This document shows, in pieces, positions 50,001 through 62,713 of a stretch of 64,000 nt of DNA (within the stretch, counting starts at the first letter, position 1; each line of letters starts with the position of its first letter). The notes beneath the pieces are model-generated. The model did not search any database, was not told the origin of the DNA, and saw nothing but the letters and a program-made list of their open reading frames with translations. Location: positions 58,104,918 through 58,168,917 of the forward strand of contig NC_134277.1 in NCBI RefSeq assembly GCF_949628215.1, in the 5' to 3' direction. The translations under genes were made by a program, and so were the position numbers. Origin of the DNA: Phalacrocorax aristotelis. Its lineage: Eukaryota > Chordata > Aves > Suliformes > Phalacrocoracidae.

Positions 50001-53000
50001 ATGTAGGACAGCTGTGTATGCAGGACAGGGTGGAGCAGAGGCAAATCAGCATTAATCCAGGTTCGACAAATCATGCTGAAACATTTGCTTCAAAGCTGTG
50101 AAACTTGAATATCCCCTCCAAGGTGTGCTGTGTCCGGAATGGTGTTATTTGCCTGATGTGACTTCCTGTGGGGGAAGTCAGAGCATCAACCAGATGCTGG
50201 GTGAGAAAAGTATTTCCTCTTGTAACACTGTTTAATTTCATTAATTGTTCCTGTCACGAGAGAGCTGACAACTGTATAGCTCGTAAAAGTAAAATATTTT
50301 GGTTCCATAAAAATACAGCCTGGAAGCAGGAAGAAAAAGTTCATATGAGTGTGATGAAAATCTCTCAATTAGGAAAAGGTTAGGATTTGCCAAAGTGAAG
50401 CAGAGAGTTAGGACAACAGTTACGGCAGAAGTAGGAGAGGAAAGGGAACTTGACCACTTGAAGGGATCATCTTTTTTCCTGTAAACACAGCATGTAATTG
50501 CATTGAGTCTTTGCTTGCTTGTGCAATCAGAATCGCAGCTGAGCTGGTGGGGTGTTGAAATCAATGTACCCCATCCCTTCAGTTACTTTGTAACCCGTGT
50601 CCAGACTGAATTACACAGGTGCCTTTTAACTAAACCTTACTGGAAAATCTCCTGAGTTGTTGGGGGGTCACCTTACCGACCACCACCTTCCAGTAGCACC
50701 CTGTGAGATCCAGCTTGTCTGGGTGCTGGATGGAAGGTCTTGTCATGGGCCTTACTAAGCCACGAGAGGCAAAGGCTGTCTCTCAGAAGGTATTGAATAA
50801 AGGCGCCTGCTTCTAAATCCTCTAGGAAAGCAAATTAACAGAAACTGCATTAGATTGGTCAAGAAATGACAGGATTCTAGTGTTTGTATGTACTTGGTGC
50901 TGCATAAAAGGTGTTCAGCCAGGTGTTGTGTCTTCCAAAGTAACACCAAGAATGTGGCAGGTCTCCATCGCTGCTGGTGTTACAAGTCTGCCTGGGCCAT
51001 GCTGCAGGGAACTGTGTAGCAAATTTTGCAGAAAACATGCAGGAAAATGATTTTGCTTTGACAAGGAGACAAGATGCAGGCAAATGGCGGGAAGAGAAGT
51101 GGATGCAAACTCATTTCTAAATGGGAGGTGAATCCCAATGACTAATGTTCCCTGTCCAATGCAAGACATTTGCCCAAGCTAGGAAGCGAACTACATTGGA
51201 CAAAAACGTATTAGTACCTAGAGAAACATACTCAAAAGGGAACACATCAGCCTGCTCAGCCTTTATGAAGCTAATCCTTTTAAGACAACTGGTTTTATGT
51301 AGCCCTTGTGTGCTAGCTGAATCTAACTCAAATAGGTGCAAGCATTGTAAGAGTCTGCTAAGCAATATTTGTTGTTCTTCAGTTGTAAATTAAGTTCTTG
51401 CCCTAAACAGCCTGACAGTTTCCTTGAGGGTGACGCCTGCCTGGCAGAAGCTATTAAAGTCAAACTAGAGAGTAAGAAACAAACATGCAATCCAGCAAAG
51501 GTCATGAAGATGATGGCTGTTTTAACCACACCAACACCTGGAAATGGAACTATGCAAATTTTCAAGCCAATTTAAAATAAATTATTTAACATACTGAGAA
51601 TGATTAAGATGATTAAAGGATTGCAGCACCTGTCAACAAGGCTGAAAGACTGGGGACTGTCAGCCTGGAGAAGAGGTGGCTTGGGAGGGATCTTAGTGTG
51701 TATAAATACCTGTGGGGGAAGAGCCAGGTTCTTGTCAGTGGTGCCCAGTGGCAGGACAAGAGGCCATGGGCACACAGTGAAACACAGGAAATTTTGTTTA
51801 AGCATAAAAAAAAGCTGCTTTGATTATTGTTATGAGAATGGTTGAACAGTGGTATAGCTTGCCCAGAGGTTGTGGAGACTCTGTCCTTGGTGATCTTCAA
51901 AACCTGACTGGATGCAGCGCCAGGCAATCCATTCTAGTTGACCCTGTTGTGAGTGAGGCAGTTGGACCAGACAGTCTCCAGAGGCTCCTCCTGACCTTAA
52001 GTGTTCTGTGATTAGAAAAGAATGACTATCTAAAGGAGTTTAGCTGGTTTTTTAGGGTCTTTTATCAAAACATTAATATTTTCTCAATAAAAATGAAATG
52101 GTTCTCCAGACTGGTGTTTAGTGACATGCAACATAATAAAATTACAATTAGTTAGTGCTTCAATGACCTAATGAAGTTAAATGCAACCTAATCTGCTCCA
52201 GCATACCTTAGTGGAAAAGACTGCAAGGGGAAGAGGGGAGCCTGGGTGCCCAAGTGCCCTCTTGAAGTTATTTGGGCTTTCAGCAGCTGCTAGTGGTTTT
52301 GAGACCTTTGCATTCCCCGTTTTCCTGGCACGCTCCAGCTCTCTTGGCTGCACCTGTGTCCTCCCTGAAAGCAGCCGCTGGGGTGTATTTAATAGGAGCC
52401 ACATGGCCAAAGTAGCTTGGCACTGAACACACCAGCTTGCTGCTTTTTTCTCTCTTTGAATAGGTGCATCTTATAAGAGCTCAAACACAGAGAGGAAGTG
52501 GCTTCTGAGGCTCTTCAAGGTCAAGAAGTAAGAAATTCTGTGTTCACTGATTATTAAGTAGTAAAACAGAAGTAGGGATTTTAATGTGACTTTTCTCTTG
52601 TCCCACCGCAGTGGTCTGCTGGCTTCCAGCTGCCGCTTTCCTCCTTCTTCACGTTTTAAAGATTTGACTTAGAGAAACATTGGTATGATACAATGATACT
52701 GCCCGTTCTCACAGGTTGGGTACGATGATCAGGAGTGCCTACAGTTAAAGAGGTGCTCTGCTAGGTCTGTTGGGTCAAAGTGAGAGATGGAATCTCCTCA
52801 CAAGCTCTGCTTCCCACAAGCAAGGTAATAAAACCTCCGGTGTTACTGGTAAAGTTTGCATGGCGATATCTCCATTGGGCTTTGGATAACCAGGGTTAGA
52901 GCCAGGCCAGGCAGTGGTATTGTGATGCAGCAATTTGTGAAGCCCGACCAGGGACACTGTGTGTGCTGGCTCAAGAGACCGGAGGGCGGTGAGCATGCAT

Positions 53001-54490
53001 TGTGCCGCAGGCTGGGCTGGCTGTGGCTAGGTTTCCAGAACCTTGCACACCTTGCAGTTGCTGCAGGCCCCAGGCTTACTAAGCACACAGCAGTGACAAA
53101 GGGGATGTGTACAGCACTGTGTGCTAGATACTCCCAGCACAGACAGAAGGAGGGACTGAATGGGCTGGGGTGGCTCACCACAGCTTCTTTGGAGATTGGT
53201 AATGAGTCAAAGCTGCAGCCAGGGAAGTGGTAATTGATGGATGTGAAATGCTTGATTCAGCTTGTCCTTGTCAACTGTTTGATCCCCCCCCCAACTTCTT
53301 CAGTGACCAAAAGCCAGAGTTGACCAAACTCTGAGCCACTGGGTGGCCAGGAGATCTCCACACCTCCCAGGTGGCTTTCTTGCTAGGTGGGCTGCAGTAG
53401 TGTAAGACTCATGGTTTTAAATCACACAGTTTCTATACTGTTTTGTGAAAACAGATAGCAGTGATTTTAATCTTCCATTTGCTTTGACATTTGCTCTTCA
53501 GACTTCTTCAGAAGCCACCTCACGCAGTTTGCTGGGCCACTGCTGAGCAGGAAAATGCTTGCTAGTTTAAAAGCAATTCTTTGCTCCGGCTCTCCCTTCT
53601 CTATTTAATACGCATTGCTCTGTAAAAGCTTTGTGTTGCCAGAATTGGATGTTGACATAGAGGGTGTTAAAAAAGGGAATCGAGTTTTTTCACTCGCTGC
53701 ATCTTGATTAACCTGCTCTGTTATGATAAATCCAAGATACCCTTTCTTCCAGACGTTCTTAGTGGCTTGCATATTACTTCAAGGCACGAAGGCAGGACAG
53801 TTACTTTTGTCGCTTCAGCATCTCAGACTGCGCCTTAGGCTTTGCAGTTTGGTAGAACGTGCAGTTGGGGGCAGGAGGGAATTGGGATTTTTGCTTAGTC
53901 CTCAACTTGCTCCTGGTGACAGGCAGTTCTCTACCTCTGTTGGCTGAGCTTGCTGCACTGACAGAAACAAGGCACAATCAAATCTCTTGTTGCAGTCTGA
54001 CTGAACCAGGGCAGTATTTTGCCTGTCCTGCATCTCCTGAGTGTTTTCTTCCCTAAGCAGAAGTGGGAGAGTGAAGGTGTTCTCCCAAACTTGTGTCAGG
54101 CAGTGCTCGTGTGAAGCAGTGGCTTCTTCTGTTCTACCAACCTTCCACATAAGCAATGAGACTAGCAAGCCCCTCTTCCTGGAATTCATAAGTTATGATG
54201 GGTGGCCTCCACTACCTCATGAGCTTTTTAATGATAACGGTGAGGGTGCAAATCTACCTAATGTGCAACTTATTGATTAGCAGTGGAGGGGGTTGCTGCT
54301 GAGCGTCACCTTCACTGCTTTGTCCCTCCTGCTTTAGGTAACACATTGTTGAGACATGGGGGAAAACCAAAGCAGCAAGGGAATCACTTTGAGAAGCTCA
54401 CTTAATCCTCCTAGCCATGAGAGAGCAGCCCAACTCTCCTGACTTTGGTCTGCAATTGTAGAAAAGTTCAATTTCCTGGCAGTTTGTATA
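47041..54490. other. intergenic region between convergent STK17A and COA1
   Basis: No coding exon was recognised on either strand. The region contains an old CR1 (51597-52013); the rest is unique sequence with scattered short open frames that show no family resemblance. Confidence 0.6.
51597..52013 (+). mobile_element. old CR1 LINE 3' end, copy D
   Basis: It starts with GATTAAAGGATTGCAGCACC, continues with CTGTCAGCCTGGAGAAGAGG and GGTGCCCAGTGGCAGGACAA, then GAACAGTGGTATAGCTTGCC, and ends TGTTCTGTGATT. These are landmarks of the CR1 3' region. The copy is more decayed than A and C, with internal A-rich insertions, and has no usable ORF. Confidence 0.85.
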
Positions 54491-54790
54491 TTTATTTCAA
54501 ATTCATAATACCAGCACACACAGGGCATAACACATGACTTCTCTGGAACAGCAAGTCTTTTGCAAGTCATTTATTTTTGGCTTCTGCTGAACGCATGAAT
54601 AAACCAGCAAAAGAAAAAAATTACAATTATGACAATGATGAGGTCAATCTTAGAAAATTGTCTTGAGAGCACCCACTTAAGTGAAATTGTCACTTGTGAC
54701 AACTCCATACATTCACAGACACAGCAGGATGCAATCGATTAATGGCTCCTTCGGCTCAGTGGGAGGTGGAGAAACAGCTGCCTTTGATTT
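54491..54790 (-). other. COA1: 3' UTR of COA1 (minimum) with polyadenylation signals
   Basis: Minus-strand AATAAA hexamers lie at 54575-54570 and 54496-54491, about 215 and 295 bp after the stop. Either could end the mRNA; the real end is not visible. If correct, the two convergent genes are separated by about 7.4 kb. Confidence 0.45.
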
Positions 54791-54887
54791 TTAGCCTTCT
54801 TGCACACCGATGCTTTCCACCGGGGAGTGGTAAACTGGAATATTCTGACCATCCCGCAGTTTCAGGGTGACATCCTGAAGGCACCAG
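54791..54887 (-). CDS. COA1: COA1 coding exon 4 (last)
   Basis: The acceptor TTTGTGTCAG ends at 54888 and the exon runs to TAA at 54793-54791. It completes the split Cys codon and encodes [19 protein letters not shown] and a tail ending GVQEG. This lines up with the human segment RWHLDEVFLELKDGQQIPVF. It has only 31 codons after the split codon, and a simple ORF scan does not show it. Confidence 0.92.
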
Positions 54888-57800
54888 CTGACACAAACCA
54901 AAAGATATTTTTAAATTGTTTCAATCACTTTTAATATAGTAGTAAAGTCAGTGTAGAAACAGCTGGCACAGATAAACAAATAATGCCATGCATTCATTGC
55001 TCTTAAAAATACTCTCAAGTGTTTTAAAGCTTGGTTTGCGAGTGCCAGCTTCTGAAAGCTGTTTTCCCTAATAGCGTAGTGCAGCCCAGATTTAAAGGTA
55101 TGGGATGTGTGTTCCTATTTGTTGCAACCAAATAAAATCCTGCCAGCTATTTTTAGACAGGACATTCCTCCCCCTGGCATGACCCGATGCCTTTCTTCCT
55201 CTCCATCCTGTGGGTGCATTCCTTGCTCTGCTCCTCTCCAGCCTTGGAGCCGGAGTGTGTTGCTAAGGAATTATCCTGGCTTGGAGGAGTTTGAGCACTG
55301 TGCGATCACTCAATGTGACTGCCGAAACCCTCACGGGGTACGAAGGTGGTTACTCAAAGGAGAGGGAAAACTGCATTTACTGGAGTCTGAGAGGAAGCCT
55401 TTTCCTTCCTCTAAGCTCTGCTCCAAACCCACTTCTCTGAGACTGCTCGTGCTGCTCTTCCAGCTGGTAAGGGCTGTTATTTCAGGATCCTAAGACAGGA
55501 TTTTTTCCAAAAGCTCCTAGCACTCGCCCCGCTCTGCTTTTCCTGGAGTCAGTGCTGAGTACATACAATTAGGTAATTAGGCTGCTGCAACTCTGTGCGA
55601 TGGATCTGCAGCAGGGCTCGTCCCTCATCAGCCTTCTGCCTCCATCCAACCCAGGACAAGCAACTGCCTCATTTAAAACAGTGCTTGAAGGAGCAACTGG
55701 TCTCTCCCCTCAGCATGGCCTGGGGCCTCAGCCCTTCCCTCTGTTCGCTTCAGGGCAGGCAAGCATCACTTTGCACGACTGGTGCCTTGGCCACCCTCGC
55801 CTCTGGGCACCCTCCCCACCCCTGCGCTGCCTGCACCTGAGCGAGTGCTTCCTCCCAGGTCCAAACCATCTCACGCACTCCTAATTTCCCTTCTTTTCAG
55901 TTGCCCTCTTTTTTTAATAACTACATAAATAAATAACCCCTGATGGACCGACTGCTCACTCGGAGCCTGAAGCAGTTCAGTGGCTTGGGAGTACTTTTGC
56001 AAGTACTTTTGCAGAGAGAGCTCACCTCCTGGTGCCGTTTTACTGGGTCTGTATAGGTCTGGTTGCCTGTAGGTCTCCACTGCAAGCAAGTGCCCACAGG
56101 CATGCTCTGCAGAGCCCCTCCAGGATGGCCTGCTTACACTTTTGTTATTTCTCTCAGAGTTTTCAGGAGCTCCTCTTTGTGGAGCAGATGGGAACAAGCC
56201 CTTTTAGTTCCTCAGCTGGGTACAAGGACACTAAGTCCTGCCTAGCCCTGAGTGGAGCTGTGCGCAGGACCCCACATGTAAGCCAAGAGGGTTGAGTCTG
56301 GCAGATCTGTCTGCCACAAACCCTTTGCAGAAGATGCTTTTTTTTTTTCTTCTTCCCCTCTTAAGCTTGCAGATTGAAATGCATGGAAAGCTCATTTTAA
56401 AACAAAACTCCAAGACAGGTGTATGCATTTCAATTACTGCCATAGTTTAACACCTTGCAATCTTCAGTTATCCTCACAGTAACTCAGTGAAACAGGAGGG
56501 AGCTGTTATTTCCCTCCATTTATGAGGAGGGGATGAGGAATGAGGAGATCAGAGCCCAGGTGCTCAGGGAAGCGTAGGTGTGCAAGGAAGGTGGCTGGTG
56601 GCCTCTGGGGGTATCTCTGGTCACTAGGGAGGAGCCCAGGTCTGGCCCTAAGCCTCTCAAGTCCCAGCCTAGTGCCTTCCTCCCATCATTTTTCACCTTA
56701 CTTCCTATAGCTGTTCAGAAGAGAAATATAGTAAGTCATGCTCATCTAATTATGAAAAGTAAACATTACCATATGGCTGGCGGCAGCCAAGCAAAAATAG
56801 TGTAGCTTTGGATTTCTAAATAGAGCTAACAGACGTGCCTAACAAACTCTGCAAACAAGTACATGTGAGGAAGTTTGCATCTAATGAAATTTCCTCTTTT
56901 GCAATGGAAGACGGACTTTGAATTCACGTAGTAATTCTTTGCTCAGTTCTAGGAATCGGTTTACCCTTGACAAGAGAGGCCCTCAGGCTTCAGGAATACA
57001 AAAATATAAAGTTGTTGCTATATGATGTGAAGTCAGAGCATCCTTCTACCATAATATATCTATTCTAGCACTTTTTTAACAATAAAGACCGTGTTTATTG
57101 GATAGCTTGAAAAAAATCCTGCATAATTTTTAGCTCACCTTGATAGGCTCTGCTGTAATGTGTAAGATAATTCCCCTACTGCAATACATACTAGACTACT
57201 GCTATGACCGCTCTTCAACAGCCTTGCACCTTCCTGGGGAAGAGAGGTGGGAGGGGGCAATATGTTGCCTTGGCTCACAGTATTTGTATACATACTGAGC
57301 TATAGTTGGTAGAATACATTTCACACAAATGAATGGCTCCTGTTGTTCTGTTTGTATTCATAGGGATGAATTCAATACATTTCTCAACTAATTTACATCT
57401 TTGTCATAATTACGGTAATAACCTTTCACAAGACTTTTAGACATGAATTTTCTCTTCCTTTGTGTGCATGATCTCAGCAACACGGGTGACTAAAGCAAAT
57501 ATCCTGCTCCACTCTTTCCTCCTACCACTTCTCTCCCTGCATCTATACGTTTCTGCCAGTACGCACCATTGACGGGAGTGGTCCATCTCTGAGTTAATGT
57601 AGAGGTACCCCGCTGATTTTGTTCCGGATACTGGTAATTTTATCTGCCGATGTAAAAGTATGTTAAGATTCAGTGAAACGTTACTGAAATGGACATTTAC
57701 TCCTTCTACAATTGAAGACACAACACCTCCCTTTTAAACACTTTTTTTTTAAACATATTTCAGAGTTTCACAAAGCTTTTCAAATGGCTAACGTGAATGG

Positions 57801-60800
57801 CTATACAAGTATGCCTGCTGTGCCACACATTAATCTTTTTCTGCTGAAAGAATGTACTGTTTTACAGCTGCAGCCCCCAGGGAAAACCACTCTGAAATAC
57901 TTATGAGCAAACACCTTTTTTCACCAGAATGCATGGCAATCCAGAGGTGACCTGCACCATGCTAGAACTTCCCATGGCCATAACAAGGCTGTAGGTTGAG
58001 ATCCTCTACAAATCAGTCCGTTAACATGCACTGAGGCAATGAGATGCTCAATGATTTTTCTGTGTCACAAATTCTACCACTCAGTTGTTTAACAGACAAA
58101 GCTAGGAGCTGCAGCATTGACCACAGCTAATTGCACTCGGTCTAACATTTGAATGAAAGAAATGTCTCAAGTATAGCATTTGCTGGTGGTACTGCAATCA
58201 CAAAGGGAAAATGCCAGGGGTTCTCCTACTGGCTCAGTAGGCAGGAGCCGGGGATGTTGTGGAGTCAGTAAAGTGACCTCTGATATAATCATTAATGATG
58301 ATTAACTACTTTATTTCATGAGAACATGAACGCTCATAAGCATGAAAAAGCAGAGAAGAAAGTTGGTGGTTTGTGTCCTGGGTGAGGTCAGCAGAAGGCA
58401 GGGTTTGACTTCACCCTAAGTCACCCAAGTAATCAGCATTCTTAAAAGATGATACATGAAAACATCAGTGGGACAGGTTCTCTTCTCCTTTTCAATCAGC
58501 ATAAGAGGTTGTGCTTTTTTTCCCACATTTTTGACCTTAGTCATGTTGCCTTGTAGGATCTCTAAAATCTGGGAAACGGGGAAATTATTTGGCCTGGGGT
58601 ATCACATGGATGAAGCCTGGCTGGAGTAAGATGGAAAGTGGAATTTTATGACAGTTGGTTAAAGGTTGATTTTTTTTCTCTTGCCCTGACAGCCCCGCTC
58701 CTTCACTGCACCATCTGCCCCATTCCTCACTGCCCTTGCTTGGTCCACAGAACTCAAAACTAGTCACCAGCACAAACAAGATGATTCAAATGTGATGAGA
58801 TCTCTCAGTGAGTTGCCCAGAGAGGTCACAAGGGACATTTTACGTCACCAGCAAAACCAGAGCAAAGCAACCTGGATTAAGGGGTAAGAACACTGCTGGA
58901 AGGTCCTCTTCAGGCAGCACCCCAGAGCTGAAGTGGACTTGTGTTTGCGAGGTTTGCCACGCCCCAACCCTGGACTGATGCAAGGCAGCCTTGTGCAATA
59001 CTTCAGCACCCAGCGTGGCATTCTCCATTCGCTACGTAACCCCAGTGCTCAGCCCCATACCAGGCAGCTGTCCTCCGTGGCACAGACTTACAGGTGCTTT
59101 TAAAAACCCTACCATTTGTGTTGTACCACAGCATAGCTGGTGAGCAGCTATAGACCTCTGTTCTGAATAAAGCTTTAAATACTACCGTGGGATGTATCCG
59201 GAGAGAAAAGGGAGGCAGCTGCTATTTTAAAGATGGATCTTGATACGTTTCCGAAAATAATTTTGTGGCTTACAGTACCAGGAGGGGGATCAACTGACTT
59301 GGGAGGTCCCTTGGCATTCTGTGATGTGCCCATACAGCACAACATGAAGATGCCGCTCTTGCTCTTTCTAGTCCCTTACATTAGAGCATAGATTTATGCT
59401 CTGGAAATCCATTCCTCTTCCAAATAAACTGGCATCCCACCCTACTGCCTTCCAGTGCCCCAAGTCACTCATGACCTGCTGAAAATTTCTGAGCTAATCT
59501 CTTGTCACCTGGTGCCTTGGGAAGCCACCTTGTGGCACCACCTCCCCAGTATTACCTGTGCTCTTTCTGTGTCCACACGATTACTCCCATCCGTCAGTCG
59601 GATGTTGTGAACCTTAAGAGGTGGGGCACCCAGGGCTTCCAGGGCATCAGGGTTGCTGTTCAATTGCTCCAAACCCTGCTGATAATACTGGGTCCTGGCA
59701 AAACTCTCTAGGTGAGAGAAACAGGGTAGTGAGGAGACTGTCACTTAAAATCAAAACATAAGTTAAAAAAAAAAAAGAAAGAGACATTTCCTGCAAACTA
59801 CCACACCGTCCCTGAAAAACACTCTGAAACTATTAATTAGGAGAAATCTGGCTAAAGGAGGAAACACACCCTTACATCAGAAAAACAGTGCTGACTTGTA
59901 ACGTTATTCAGCTCACTTAAGTGAAGAGGGCTCTGAATATAGCCTGTTCCACACTGATATACAGTTTGGCTTATGGCTGTGTCTCCCTGCCTTTCATATG
60001 TTTGTATATCACGTTTAAGGAACAACAACAAAAAATAGCATAATGGTGACTATCTGAAAATGTTCTGAATGTAATTGAATTTTTTTTAAAGAAGGTACAG
60101 AAAATACTTTAAGAATGAAGAATATTTTGCAGACGTTGGTGTGAGACAGGAACAGCTGCTGCTGGGAAACTTGCTGTGGTCTTGATAAAGCTTTTCAAGT
60201 GGCAGCCATGAAGCTGTGACTCTACCGACAGATGCGTTAAAAAGGAGGCACAAAGAAGCGCCATTAGAGTTAATGGCCAAGCAGCAACAATAGCACTGTA
60301 GGCTGGATGCTGCAATGTTGGCATATGGAGGACAAATGTAGCAAATTGTTACTTCTCAATGTCTGGTCACCATGCATAGCTGGGAAACGCTGTCCATTGG
60401 TGACCACTGCACAATGCAGAGCTGTGAGCCTGGAAATGTGCCGACCCTCCTTATGGAGGCAGAGACTTGCTTATAAACAGTTCTATGGCCGCCTGATGAG
60501 ATTTCTAGATGTGCGCCATGCCTGCCTAACTTCACTCTCTTGACATCACGAAGGGCAGAGTTAAGCTAAGAGTGTGCGTGTGTGAAAATCCTACTCTGGC
60601 AACTTTGCTCTCGCCTTCTAAAGAGTTTAAAACAAGGTGTAAGGTTTGCTTCCCGGTCTCTTGCCTGTTGGTATTACTCTTGGAGTGTGAGACAGAAGGA
60701 CGCTGCCCTCTCTTTCTAATTAGAGGCATCCCCTGTGAGCAGGCAGCATCCAGTTGGCATAGAAACAGCTTTGCTAGGCTGCAGCCTGTGCTGGTCCTCC

Positions 60801-62704
60801 CCGCCCCCCTGGGCCATCCCAAGGAGCTCTAGCGAAAGGGATTGCAGCATGCCAGCCCTTTATTTCTTACAGATCATGGCAAGCAGCCACCCAGACCGCA
60901 TTAAAAGTATGTTGTGTTCATCCTGCGGGTTGTAGGGGAAACGGGTTCAAGTTTCCTGGTGCTCCTTCTCATCTGTTCCTTGCTAGGATCTCATGTTTTG
61001 GACATAAAATGCCTGACTGATCTGTTTGTCCATGAGTTTTCAGTAGGAGAGCTGAAAGGATGCTGGGGTCAGCTGGGGAGAGTGCTCCCATGAGGAGGGT
61101 GTGGAGGTGAAGAGACTGAGTAGAAAAAAGATCACCTGAGTGTTTGTGCAAGCTTTCACAGAAACCTCGCGCACGTAAACTTCCCTTCAGCCTGAACGAA
61201 AGGGAAGGAAGCACCCCTCCCTCCTGCTCCCACCCCACCAAAGCCACTTGCTCCTCTCAGGTCCCAGTATGAGTCTGTTCCATGCACTGGGATAGCAGAA
61301 GGAATTGGGATAACTCCGGGCATGGCCAAGGGAGGATGGGTCCCAGTGTGGCTCCCCTGTCTGTTGGAGGCTACAGAAGGACACATTCTGCAGCAGAAAG
61401 TGGCCTTTCAACAGCCCAGTTGGCTTGTCACTGAGCGATCAGACAGCTACTTGGTGGCCACAAATATTGCAACAGAGCAAGAAGTAGCCATCGCGTTGTG
61501 CCACTTGATTGCACAGCTAAGTGATGCAGGGAATGAGTCCTTTGACTTTCTGTATAGCACAGGGGGGTGACTTTTTTTTTCCCCAGAGATTTCTAGATAA
61601 CAATGCTGAAGCTGAAAATTAAAAAATGCTAATGTCCTTGTTAAAGCCAGATTCCATATTTTAAAGCGTAAGAGGATCATATATCTGTCACGCATTCCAA
61701 ACCTTGAGGGCATGAGCTGCCTACAATTAAAGCCTGCTTTCCAGCTTGTCTGATTTGTTATTAATACGTGTAAAATGAAGGGGAGGTTTCAGAGCTTATC
61801 TGAGGGCTGGAGAAACAGGCCTGGCTACACTTTTCTGGCAGCATCCGCTGATATAAGGGTAGGTGAAAAGCAATATCATTTGACAGCACCAGCAAGGGAG
61901 AGGCGTAGGGCCAAGAGGCCTATAGCACCCCCAAGAGAGAGGGGCAAAGCCTATTTCTAGTCTGATCTAAATATCTAGAAACAATTCTAGAAAACAATAA
62001 ATGTCTATCATTTGGACTAATAATCTGGATTCTTGGCCAAATACATGTAGCAACTAGAGCTGTCTATAAACAGCAATGGCACCTGCCTAGCTTTTCTCTC
62101 CTTGTCCTGGTCTTCTCAATGCTGAGCGCTCTTATTTGCCCTTCATTCAGGAGAAACTAATGATGTCTTAGCATTTCACAGACATGTTGTGTTTAAGGGC
62201 CAGCACCACAGACAGATTTACAGACAAAATCACTAGACTTTAGTACTTTCTCACAGACGGTCCTCTTTTCCTGCCCAGTTGTAAAATCTCAGTAAGAAAT
62301 GACACCTGCCTAAGCTTTCACTTCAGCCTCACCCTCAGGAATCCCTCCAGAAACCAGACTTTCTCCTGACTGCAGCAGCCTGCTTCCTATGCAACACCCA
62401 CCTCTGGACATGTGTGCAGCAGTGCCTGGGGAGCAGCAGCCCTGGGCCTGAACAAAGCAGAGCCCACAGAGGCAGAACCCAGAGGCTCAGCCACACTTCC
62501 CTTAACTTCATCTGCTTTTCACATCTTGCATGCTGCTATTTTCCCTGCTACACAAAAGCAAATGAAAGGGGCAGAGGAGAAATAAGGTTGCTAACAGCAC
62601 CAGTACTTACTTTGCATAAGATTATACATCACGATGCATCCCCCACCGCTGAACAGTCCCATGAAAACAGCCATTTGCTGCAGTTTTCTTAAAGAAGCTG
62701 GCAT
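54791..62704 (-). CDS. COA1: COA1 (MITRAC15), cytochrome c oxidase assembly factor 1, four coding exons
   Basis: COA1 is a small protein of the inner mitochondrial membrane that acts in early assembly of complex IV and also in complex I assembly. On the minus strand, 62704-62611, 59707-59556, 57643-57567 and 54887-54791 join in phase to 420 nt, 139 residues plus stop; human COA1 has 146. It begins [18 protein letters not shown], with a membrane segment at about residues 11-30. Conserved blocks follow: [54 protein letters not shown] and [12 protein letters not shown]. All introns are GT-AG. The start follows GGAGGAAAG only 9 bases after an acceptor, so the 5' UTR continues in an exon outside or unrecognised. 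It is convergent with STK17A, as in human. Confidence 0.94.
54888..57566 (-). other. COA1: COA1 intron 3
   Basis: 2.7 kb, phase 2. I see no mobile element or further exon. An AATAAA on the minus strand (57099-57094) could serve an isoform that reads past exon 3 to the stop at 57437. Confidence 0.75.
57567..57643 (-). CDS. COA1: COA1 coding exon 3
   Basis: The acceptor CATCGGCAG precedes 57643 and the donor GTGCGT follows 57567. It encodes [20 protein letters not shown]...SRQ and two bases of Cys. The frame happens to stay open past the donor to a TAA at 57439-57437, but those residues lose similarity to COA1, which marks the splice. Confidence 0.92.
57644..59555 (-). other. COA1: COA1 intron 2
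   Basis: 1.9 kb, phase 0. I see no supported feature. Confidence 0.75.
59556..59707 (-). CDS. COA1: COA1 coding exon 2
   Basis: The acceptor TCTCACCTAG precedes 59707 and the donor GTAATA follows 59556. It encodes [18 protein letters not shown] through NRVDTERAQ, clearly similar to the human YYKLAVEQLQSHPEAQEALG region. It ends on a complete codon. Confidence 0.95.
59708..62610 (-). other. COA1: COA1 intron 1 (of the coding part)
   Basis: 2.9 kb, phase 1. I see no supported feature; scattered open frames show no family resemblance. Confidence 0.75.
62611..62704 (-). CDS. COA1: COA1 coding exon 1
   Basis: The minus-strand acceptor TTTTCTTTTCAG ends at 62714, so the exon spans 62713-62611 with 9 bases of 5' UTR. 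It encodes residues 1-31 (MPASLRKL...VMYNLMQ) with the hydrophobic membrane anchor, and one base of Lys32. The donor GTAAGT occupies 62610-62605. Confidence 0.9.
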
Positions 62705-62713
62705 CTTTCCTCC

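Noticed and set aside
57437-57566. Read-through of COA1 exon 3 as the true C-terminus
   Set aside because: Similarity ends at the GTGCGT donor and resumes at 54887 in phase. Kept only as a possible isoform.
61322-61570. 82-codon + strand frame in COA1 intron 1
   Set aside because: No recognisable family, no splice signals that fit, and a competing open frame on the other strand.
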